Assembly: GCA_024196135.1 (NCBI GenBank)
Contig: JAMQCK010000205.1
Coordinates: 1 to 38,839 of the forward strand
Source of the DNA: Pleurotus ostreatus/Saccharomyces cerevisiae fusant
Lineage: Eukaryota > Opisthokonta
DNA length: 38,839 nt
Direction of reading: 5' to 3'
The notes beneath the pieces are model-generated. The model saw only the letters and a list, made by a program, of their open reading frames with translations, was not told the origin of the DNA and did no database searches. The position numbers and the translations under genes are program-made. This document shows positions 1 to 8,185 of the stretch, in pieces. The stretch's first letter is position 1. Every line of letters starts with the position of its first letter.

Positions 1-932
1 CTCTTACAATCTCTGTGCTACAAACACGCGCGGCTGGTGCCGCGTGAGGACGTCGCGCGCTTCTGCGACTCCCGGTTCGACGCCGAGGACACGCGAGCGG
101 CTTCTGGGTGTGATCTGCGGCATGCGATTAACGCGCTGCAGCTGCATTGCACGACGCGTGCGGGTGGGAGGGGGGAAGAGGAAGAGGAGGAATTGGATGT
201 GTTGAATTGGGAGGATTCGGAGGACTCTGGTGGGGGAGACCCGGTCGTTGCGGCGGCGGCTCGCTCGGTGCATAGGCGGCGGCAGGCGGTTCACTCTGAA
301 TTGCTGTCATTCATGGACGCGCATGCATGTATTCACAGTTTGGGACAGGTATGTTCGACCCTCACTACGATGTTCGAGGCTTTCTCACTTCTTCCCTTCA
401 GATCGATCCTTGGGCTCGTAGCGCCCCTGCCGACGACGATGAGCTGGGACACCAGGTCCTCTTCGACCTGCCGTCGTACCCCGACGTGGACGTCGCCTTC
501 CGCGACCGCGTGGGCGAGCTCGCCGCCACAGCAGCACGTTTGTCTGCACGCGCCGCACGTGGGCCAGGCGTGGATGTGCCCCCGTACCTGCCGCCGTCAT
601 CGCCGCCACGTCCGCCCGCATGTTACGGTGCGCGTGCGCTGTTCCGCGCTCGCGTGGAGAACGCGGAGCGCGTCTCTCGGTTGCGTGGCATCCCCGTGCT
701 CGCTAGCGCCGGCGGGGGAGAGGCACTGTTCCTTGATTACCTGCCATATGTGCGCCATATGGCTGCCACGGACGACGCGCTGGAGAGGGTCGCGATGAGC
801 GGCGCGGGCGCTGGCGGCGGCGTTACACGCGGGCGGACGACGAGGAACAGCCTGCGCGCGCAATATGTTCGGACGGTGGATCTGGCGGAGGGGCAACGGG
901 AAGCGCTGGCAGCGACTGCGCTCGTGGGATAG
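1..932 (+). CDS. ELG1/ATAD5-like AAA+ ATPase, C-terminal part (partial)
   Basis: This is the 3' end of a gene cut by the window edge. Codon phase is open from base 1 to the donor at 349 (GTATGT). The intron is 349-401 (ends TTCAG) and the last exon is 402-932, ending in TAG; phase is kept across the intron. The first exon has the post-AAA segment SGCDLRHAINALQL, which resembles the helical region of clamp-loader ATPases of the RFC1/Rad17/ELG1 group. An acidic stretch (EEEEEEL) follows. The last exon has DDDELGHQVLFD, LFLDYLPYVRHM and TRNSLRAQYVRTVDL, an order I associate with the C-terminus of fungal ELG1/ATAD5, the large subunit of the complex that unloads PCNA from chromatin in the nucleus. 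Rad17-like is the main alternative. The Walker motifs lie outside the window, so activity cannot be judged. Confidence 0.6.
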
Positions 933-1055
933 AAGGGCCGGGGCGGGTTATCAGGATCCATCTGGAGGTTGGATGGGAGCGGGCTGCAGTCAGTCGGGCC
1001 AGCCTGAGGATTCGAAGCAGGGCATAGAGGACTTAATTTAGCCATATATGGCAGT

Positions 1056-1545
1056 CACGGTGGCGGCGGCGAGCACGAACACGTCTTCTCGATCGGTCTC
1101 CTCCTCGGGATTGGCTGCGAGAAGGTGACCGACTACTGGCGCAAGACCTGGTACGCCATTTTTCTCTGATCCCACATCGCCGCCTTCATCGTCCTCATCC
1201 CCGCGACGTACATGTACATCCCGACCTTCCTCCCCTACCGTCTGCGTCATCTACGGCTTTGACCACCTCTACCGCCTCATCAAGACGCGCTTCCACAGTC
1301 ACCCTACGCGTGCTTCCCGAGCTTGGCATCGTGTGCATGGAGGTCCCGCTAATCAGCACCGGTCCTCCCGCAGCTCACCGCGCTCTTGCAGACATTGAAC
1401 ACGCGTGTCTGTCTCCACGTCGGGGAAGCTGCCGTTCGACCGCAACGCCCTCCCGCCCGGCCTCACGCTGTCGGGCGGTCGCCCGCGCACGCTCAAGGTG
1501 CTCGACGCGACGATCAGCCGGACGGCGAGCCTCGGGCGCGGATAC
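1056..1545 (+). pseudogene. Ferric reductase (FRE family) pseudogene, internally deleted
   Basis: Three pieces of a ferric reductase are readable in order but in changing frames. About 1056-1235 encodes EHVFSIGLL, DYWRKTWYAIFL, then an in-frame TGA, then SHIAAFIVLIPATYMY, as in the last membrane helices. The frame shifts near 1238 to VIYGFDHLYRLIKTRFH and again near 1297 to VTLRVLPELGIVCMEVP, the start of the FAD-binding domain. From about 1362 the text jumps to LPQLTALLQTLNTRV and, after another shift, LPPGLTLSGGRPRTLKVLD, which fits the C-terminal NAD(P)-binding domain. The middle of the FAD/NADPH region is missing. Intact enzymes reduce Fe(III) at the plasma membrane before iron uptake. 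Stop, frameshifts and deletion make this a relic. I find no N-terminal part upstream. Confidence 0.65.
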
Positions 1546-1781
1546 AACGACAACATTGAACTCGATTATCTCGAACATTTCCCCTACCGGCACGGTGTTT
1601 TCTCGTGGCCCCACGGCGCTCGCCTGCCTCGCCGGTCGACCGCGCGCACACTCGCCGCGCCGGACCCCCCCCCCAAAACCCCCCCCCCTTCCTCTCGCTA
1701 TCTATCAAGCGCACCGCGGCGCGGCCGTGACATTTCGTGTACTGTACATATTTAAACAGTGTCTGCGCGCAGGTGGTGTAT
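1546..1781. other. No gene seen
   Basis: C-rich sequence with C homopolymers (near 1667-1690) between the ferric reductase relic and the first exon-like unit of the minus-strand array. A TATTTAAA-like stretch lies near 1748-1755. No coding signal is convincing on either strand. Confidence 0.4.
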
Positions 1782-2460
1782 TCATTGACGGCTCGTTACT
1801 ACCAGCTGCTCTTTTCCATACCGTCTAGATAGATACAGTACTCGATGCTAGACGTACCCAATTTTCTGTCCTTGGTGCGTGAGTTGAGCGAGAGCGAACA
1901 AAAAGACAGCAAGTGCTGCCTCCGCCGCGTCGCGCCTCACACCGAGGAGGCTCGCCCCTCTTCAACGTCGAAAGCGCGGGATTTCTGACCTCACCGACGT
2001 GCCGCTTGCTACCAGCCGCACTTCCTCACCACTTCGCAACCCTCCCTCCCATCTCGCAGCCACCCCTTCGTCGAGAAAAGCCTGAGAAGGGGGAGTTGGC
2101 ACGAAATGCCCCTTCCTCACCTCCGCCCGTCGTTGCGAAAGCCCCTTCGACCCCCTTCCACTCCTCCCACCCCGTCCCCCACCTTTCTCGTCGCCCTACA
2201 CATCTCGCGCTCGTCGTCGGAAAAGTCGAACACGCGCGTGTCGTCAGTGCCGAGCGCCTCGTGCGCGTGGGGACCTCCGAGTTCGAAATCGGAGGGGAGG
2301 GGGGAGAGACCTGGAAAGCAGAGTTAGCAGCGGACTCGGGACGTGTAGCGTATCCTACCTTGCTGAGTCGACGTTTACTACCAGCTGCACTTCGCTCGAA
2401 GCTCCTTGCCACCCCCTTCGCTCAGAAACCTACAAAGCGTGAGTAGGAGCAACACCCCCC
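1782..2460 (-). CDS. Terminal exon-like units of the minus-strand mini-exon array
   Basis: Three related exon-like units share the core GCAGCTGGTAGTAA (read on the minus strand), near 1796-1810, 2005-2020 and 2375-2390. The unit at about 2360-2435 follows an acceptor ending TTTGTAG and ends before a GTAGGA donor; one frame reads SSEVQLVVNVDSA. The unit at about 1980-2075 follows CTTCTCAG and ends before GTGAGG; it reads SGEEVRLVASGTS. The last, about 1782-1818, follows CTATCTAG and reads YGKEQLVVTSRQ then TGA (1784-1782). The three aligned EVRLV/EQLVV peptides and the stop suggest the 3' end of a minus-strand gene whose upstream part is the array at 3300-5690. I recognise no family. Phase between units could not be closed, so decay is possible. 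Confidence 0.35.
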
Positions 2461-2611
2461 TCCCCCACCTCCCCCCACCTCCCCCCAGCGTCGCTAAAGC
2501 GCAGGCTGGCGATCATAGCCCATCGCATCTCATCCCCGCTCGCCCATCCAGCTCTGTTCAAGTCGCGCTCTACCAAATTCGCGCGCTTGCCACTAACCTT
2601 CCCTGAGCATC

Positions 2612-2703
2612 GACTTCCTGGTCTCCCTGCTCAAGAAGAACCGGCAGAACGTCAGGTCGCTGCACATCAAGACGACCACGGGCAAGCCCGTCCGCTTGTT
2701 CTA
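2612..2703 (+). CDS. Orphan terminal exon, unknown protein
   Basis: A short open stretch reads [20 protein letters not shown] then [12 protein letters not shown] and stops at TAA. A good branch site (CCACTAAC) and an acceptor-like CCCTGAG lie just upstream, so it looks like a last exon on the plus strand. The composition (amphipathic helix, basic tail) looks like a real protein end, but I recognise no family and find no upstream exons. It lies inside a region whose other coding-like signal is on the minus strand, so it may be the remnant of another displaced gene. Confidence 0.35.
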
Positions 2704-3290
2704 AGCGTCGTGCATCGCTTCACCTAGAAGACGTAGTCAGAAACCTTTGAACCCGTGGGTTATGCCCCACCCGACGCTTGCAAAGGCGTCGCGTCGTCGA
2801 GCGCACCTGGACGCGTAGCACTCACCTCGGCTTCTTCTCATCACGAATACCCTCCTGCAATCCCTTCCCCTCTATCACGAGAAGCCGCGAACGCATCGCG
2901 CACCCATCCTTTCGCTCCCCCCCTCCTCCCCCCGCGCAAAGGACGAAGGCGGATAGCGCGTCAACGTAGTTGCTTCCATCGCGCCCATAACTGCAAACAC
3001 GTCAGTGAGTGAGTTAGAAAGCACGCCCAGGCGCACGTACCCAAATCTCAGTGCCCCTCCCTCGCCGTCGCGCACCACCTCACGGTTTCCCGGACTGCGG
3101 GATCGCGTTGAAGGTGGCGCGTGTCGTGAAGGGAAGGGGTAATGATGGGATGTCGAAGGGGGGGGGGTGTCGATGAGAGCAAGAGGGAGGAGGAGGGGAA
3201 GGGGAAGGAGGGAGGAAGGGGGGACTCGGAAACGGAGGGAATGAAAGTGGCAAAAGACAGCTCACCGCTGACATGGTATGGCACACACCT
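2704..3290. other. Degenerate G- and C-rich sequence between exon-like units
   Basis: Mostly purine-rich on the plus strand (poly-G, GGAGG runs at 3150-3250). One further minus-strand splice-like junction is visible near 3000-3015 (CACTGAC branch, TTTGCAG acceptor), so the array may continue through here in eroded form. No gene supported. Confidence 0.35.
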
Positions 3291-5690
3291 TCGCGGGGGA
3301 GAAGGGAGGGGGGAGGAAGTCCCCTCCCCCATCGCCTTCTTCACACCGAAAGCACGAATTGACCGCCGCCGCCCAGCGGTCACGAGCGCACTGTAGACAG
3401 AGGTCAGTCGTCGATAGTAAGAGTGGGGTAGGGAGGGTATCCTACCCTCCACGTAGAGCTCACCTAGAGAGCGCGCGAATGCGCCCAGCGGTTTGGGGGT
3501 ACCAGAATGCCTGCGGGAACAGAGTCAGTACGCGTTCAAGAAGGAAGGGGGAAGGAGGGTACCCCACCCCCACCCGCGGCGCATTGCGCACACAGCTGCC
3601 CGCGCGCGCCTTCGGCGGCTCTATCCCATCGAAACGTCCCCTTTGCAATGGAGGGGGGGAGGGAACCCCCACCCCGTCGATAATCTCACCTAGGAACCTT
3701 GCTCTCGCCTCCGGCTGTTCGGCCTCGCCGAAAAGTCGTTCGAAATCCTGCGAAAGGGGGGCAAGTCAGCTTCTTCCAAGTAAAAGGGAGCGGGGAGGGT
3801 AGCTCACCCTCGTCGCATATTATCTCATCGCGCAACCCTATGCGCGCCTTCGGCTGCTCTCCCTCGCCACAAAGATCTTGTTTAAGACGGTTAGTATCCT
3901 CATGACAAGTAAGGGGGTGAGAGGGTGACCCACCCTCGTCGCATCCTTCAACGAGGGATCCCGCGCGTGCCTCCGGCGGCTCGGAGTTAACGCAAAGTCG
4001 TCCAAATATCGTCCAAAAGGGGGGGATCAGTAAGCTCATGACAAGGGGGGAGTGGAGGGAGGGCCTCACCCACTTCTTCACGCTCCCAAGGGTAGTGGGA
4101 CCCCCTCCCCCTTCGCGTAGCTCGCTCGGATCAGTGTGAGCGTGCCGGGGGCTCTATCTAGCGAAGATGGGGCCCAGTAAGCTTGACCAAAAACCAGGAA
4201 GGGGCATAACTCACCGACAACTCTACCCCCTCCACCATTCAAGCGCGCCCGCAGCCATCCCTTCTCCTCAAAGGGGTGGGAGAGGACCCTCCCCCTTCGC
4301 GTCATTCGCCCGAGAGGCACGCGCACGCCTCGGCAGCTGGCCCCTCGATGGGAAATTAGTACGCTTAAGACATGAGAAGGGGGAGGGAGGGAGACCCACC
4401 CGTGTCGCACTCCTTAACGAGGGGGCCCGCGCTCGCCTCCGGTCCATCGAACTCGCCTAAAGTCGCTCAGAAAAAATGCGAAGGGGGACGTCATGATAAG
4501 AGATGGCGGCTGGAGGGGTCCCCCACCCTCGTCGCATCCCACTTCGAGGGATGCCCCGGCACGCCTCGGCGGCTGAGGCTCAGCAAAAGGACATCTTACA
4601 AGGGATCAACGTGCCCCTGTCTTTACTCAAGTCGGAGAGGACCCCACCCTCTTCGCAGCTGTCATTGAGTGTGCGCGCGCCCGATCTCGCTTAAAACGGT
4701 CGCGTAAAGTGGGATTCCTCCGTTTGTGACAGAGGAAGCGAAGGGAGGGCACCCTGCAATCGTCGGATCCTTCACCGAGGGACCCCGTGCATGCCTCCGG
4801 CGGCTCGGGGTCGGCGAAAAGTCGTCTCAAAATCCTTTAAAAGCGGGGTCAGCACGATGAGGTCAAAAGAGTAGGGGGGGAGGTACCACCACCCTCGCCG
4901 TAGTCTTCATCGCGGGGGAGCGCGAGCGGTAAATGGATCAGCTCACCAATAATTTCGCCCCCTTCTCGCGTCGGAGTGCCTTGGCATATCGCTCTCACCT
5001 GGGGTGATGGGGGGCGAGACCCTTTCCCCATCGAATATCTCGGCCGAGGCAGCGCGCGTGTGCCTTGGGCAGCTCAGCCTGGTCTGAAAATGGGTTCAGT
5101 GAGGGAGTTTTGTAGAGAGAGAAAATCAGAAAAGCGCATAGCTCACTGAGCATTTCCCAGCGCATCCCTTTCACTCGAAGAAGTGAGGAGGGCCCCTCCC
5201 CAATCGCATAATCTGGCAGGGAGAGCGCACGTATGCCTCCGGCGGTCGGGGGACCTGAGAGAAATCATGGAGAAGGGGGTCAGCGAGGTCAGTGTATACC
5301 GAGCATGACTCACTGGCGCGCAGCAATGCCCCCCTCCTCCAGCCATACCCCTCCCTCTTCACCTAGACCGGCAGGGGGAGCTGGCGCGTCCGCCTCATGG
5401 TCCGGAAAATGTCGATGATTTACTTTGGAAGGCGGTCAGCGGAATTTTGGATGCGTAGGGGGCGAGCCCACCAAGACCGAGGGTGGACCACCCTATTGAG
5501 TCCTCCGCCCGAGAGCGTGCGTGGATGCCTCCGGCGCCTCGGGTGTCCAAGAAAAGGCAACTGAACACGAGTCAGCACGACGCGAAGGCGGGAAATGCAA
5601 AGAGATATCGCCTTCCAGTGTAGCGCTTGACGCGCGTTCGTCAACTCACCAGTCCCCCTTCACCCCAAGTTCGCTACTAGTTAAGTGGCC
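3291..5690 (-). repeat. Tandem array of about 17 diverged mini-exon-like units
   Basis: Read on the minus strand, a unit of about 100-180 bp (usually near 130) repeats. Cores related to GCCGCCGGAGGC lie near 5526, 5385, 5234, 5061, 4920, 4793, 4675, 4563, 4435, 4327, 4145, 3969, 3846, 3710, 3608, 3500 and 3375. Many units carry a branch site (CTGAC or CTAAC), a C/T tract and AG, 50-80 coding bases, and a GTGAGY or GTGGGT donor. The exon peptides align: EPPEARAGSLVEGCDEG (3969), EQPKARIGLRDEIICDEG (3846), FERLFGEAEQPEARARFL (3710), RLFADPEPPEACTGSLGEG (4793), PPRRAGASLEVGCDEG (4563), EFDGPEASAGPLVKECDTG (4435), GTPKPLGAFARSL (3500). Several units are phase 1 at both ends; others do not close or contain a stop (4327, 5526 in one frame). 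So this is either a living gene of tandemly duplicated exons or its decaying remains. I know no matching family. Confidence 0.55.
3933..3957. repeat. Small inverted repeat within array units
   Basis: CCCTCGT (3933-3939) and ACGAGGG (3951-3957) form a 7-bp stem with an 11-base loop. Related, less perfect pairs occur in the units near 4400, 4525 and 4755. In the minus-strand reading this lies at the end of the exon, just before the donor. Confidence 0.4.
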
Positions 5691-5905
5691 TTTCGGCATG
5701 TACGAGACCTGCTCTGGGTGCTGTCTGCTGTGAGTCACGAATCGGGACTTGAAATGTGGGTCTAGACCCGGCAGATACCGACTTTCCCCAAATAGTAGGT
5801 ATTCAAAGAATTACGTCGAAATTCACGCGGCGCTAGCAGAAATGTTCAAGTTTGTGAGTGAATACAGAGTACACGACGCATCCTCGTAAGTTATAACAAT
5901 GGTAT

Positions 5906-7602
5906 TCAGTTGCTCGATAGCGAAGAATCCAGGCGCGCCCGCTTTCGCGGGGGACTGGCAGTGTTGTCAAGCGGTCCACTAAGCGTCTTCGAACAAGTCA
6001 GATAGTCAACTTTCTTGCCGTGTCGGGCATATACCTGAGATGAATCGGCCTCTACGCGGATCTGTAGCACGTCTTGAAAGACGCCGTCCCGATCCGCATC
6101 TGACAGAGAGGCACGTTGCTCCTCGTCTTCAGCGGTGAACGTTGTGACGAAGTTGTGGCGGCCCGGGATTGTGTTCGCGGCAGATACCTACCACGACGCG
6201 TGAGCCGGGGTCTCATAAGTATATGGGGACTTACGACTTGGTCGGGAACTGGAATAAACTGGTCGTTGATGTTGTTGACCATGGGGGGACGGCTTGATCT
6301 CGTGCGGACCCAGTCGTTGAAGAAGGTGGTATCCGTGGCGGACGGTGGCTCGTTCTGGAACAAAGAGTCTTTCGCGCTTTCTATAACGAAGGAGAGTACT
6401 TCGTCGTCAGTGTGCCTGCGTATGAATGAGCAGCGCCCTGGGTCAAGGAGGATGCACGTACCCTTCTGAGCGTCTGTCCATGGTGAGCTTTGTGAAGCTC
6501 TTGAGCAGATCGCTCGTAGCGAAGACCCGGCTTTGAGACCAACAGCGCGGTCCGACGTACAGCAGCCGCCTGATCTCGGGCATGGTCAGCACCCCCGGCC
6601 TCCCGGTCCAATGCATCTGCCACGAATTGAGCAAGATTGGGTCGGGAAGGACGGCGCAGCTGTCGCAACGTCAATGAGTGAGCGACGACGTAGGGCACTG
6701 ACACGCACGTCTTGTCAAGGTCGATTGTCCACGTCGACGAGTCTCCCACGTATCGTATGGCCCCAGATATCTCTCTTCCCATACTCTCGAACATCGCGGT
6801 AGTGACCGTGCGACGCAGCCGCCACCCTTGCCGCGTATACTTCTCGATCGGTCCATCTTCCACGTCATTGATGAAATGCACGCCGGTCCTACGGATGAAG
6901 GTGTTGTACGGGAAGAGCGAGTAAGCCGAGCGGAAGGTAATGACGTTCATCACAACGGCTGTGGGCTCGAGATCAGTAGCGAGGCGTACGCGGGGCGGAG
7001 GGTCGCAAGAAGAACGTACTGGAGTGAAAGTCCAGTACCGCGTCGATAGCGGACTCGAAGACGACCATGACTTGTATAATGGCGGCGCCGCGAATGAAGG
7101 AGAAAGCGTCGAGAATGGCACTTTGATTGTAAATTGCTTCGTCCCGCACCGCAAATTGGTTGACCGCGCGAACCAAGGCGTCGTCGAGTACGTTCTCCTG
7201 CGATTCCCGGGGCTTGTAGACGTAGCCGAGGCTGTGGATGAAGTCGAAGAGTTCCCGGGCATGCCGGCCCTCTGTGTACAGGTCGAGGTCAGAATCACCA
7301 ACGCAGGTGCGGGAGAAGTAGTGGACGGCGACGGAGCCAGATATAATCGTTCCTGTACGGCGCATGACGCCGCGGAACGTCATTACATCCTTCTCGCTCA
7401 TGAACTTGCGGAGCGAGTGGCACAGGCGGAAGGCGCAGCTGCTGTAGGCGCGTACTGCGCGCAGGGTGTCCTTCGAGACCAAGGAATAGTTGAGGAGGTC
7501 CTTTTGCTCAAGGCATGAACAAATGGGGTCGTCGCACGTATCCGGCCTACGAGGCGAGTAAGTCGTAGACCATGGGGAGCAGGGATACACGTACAGAAAC
7601 AT
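5906..7602 (-). CDS. F-box plus nucleotidyltransferase-like protein, agaricomycete family
   Basis: A five-exon gene closes in phase: exons 7602-7020, 6958-6709, 6659-6462, 6415-6235, 6187-5906 (497 residues, TGA stop). Donors are GTACGT, GTGCGT, GTACGT and GTAAGT; all acceptors are YAG. The ATG at 7602 is the first in its exon. Residues about 27-70 (DDPICSCLEQKDLLNYSLVSK) look like a short F-box, the Skp1-binding motif of SCF ubiquitin ligases. Residues 88-109 (SGSVAVHYF...GDSDLDLY) have the GS...DxD pattern of nucleotidyltransferase folds. The next block (VVMNVITFRSAYSLFPYNTF) and RYVGDSSTWTIDL recall a mushroom-specific paralogous family of unknown role. The C-terminus has a basic PPRKRAR cluster, a possible nuclear localisation signal. 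Enzymatic activity is inference; many such proteins are probably inactive. Confidence 0.75.
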
Positions 7603-8185
7603 GGCAAGGATGAAGGTAAGGTGAGGGAGCAGCGGATGGTGATCAGAAGCAAGGGCAGGTACGGTGTAGTGATGACCAGCGACGGAGTGTGTCGTCGGTC
7701 AGATCATCCGACCCATAGCAACGTTGCCATGGAGTGAGTCTGGAATTGTCTCGAAATCGAGAGTTGGTTCTCGCACGTACCTCTGACCATATGGTGCACA
7801 GTACGCGTCAACTGAATACTGAATACTGCCGCGAAGTCAGTGTTCCGCCTTGTTACTCGAAGGCCCAGTGCGCAGCCCTTACCATTGTAACCAGCTGATG
7901 CGGTTCAAGCTGTTGGTGATGAGCGTTGTGCAGTGATGAAGCAGGTGTCAGGGTCATTCCACGTTTGCCGAGGCGGTAAGTCAGCATCCTCAACGGCGTG
8001 TAGCAACTTCGAAGTGTGGGTGAAGGACGGCCATTCGGCATGATCCGGGTAACGCCACATAAGTCCCATTAAGGTAGGTTATTCATCTGACGTCATCTTC
8101 TGATGGAATGAATTCCACGTGCCGCTATTCCGTCGTTGAACTCGAACTGCTTTCATCTTCCGAGCTAATGCACATTCGCTGCGTT
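7603..8185. other. Intergenic, expected to contain the Helitron 3' end
   Basis: No gene seen. It separates the F-box gene start from the Helitron stop codon. For a minus-strand Helitron the 3' terminus should appear here as A|YYAG followed within about 20 bases by a hairpin. Candidates such as ACCAG at 7675-7679, next to CGACG...CGTCG and GTCGG...CCGAC hairpins at 7680-7712, are present but not decisive. Confidence 0.4.

Noticed and set aside
3291..5690. CRISPR-like array (regular spacing of similar units)
   Set aside because: Units are diverged, have no constant short repeat with unique spacers, and the organism is a fungus; the splice-like structure explains the spacing better.
7675..7712. 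Helitron 3' terminus (ACCAG plus hairpins)
   Set aside because: The hairpin begins directly at the candidate end rather than about 10 bases away, and other A-YYAG strings exist nearby; not decisive without a second copy.
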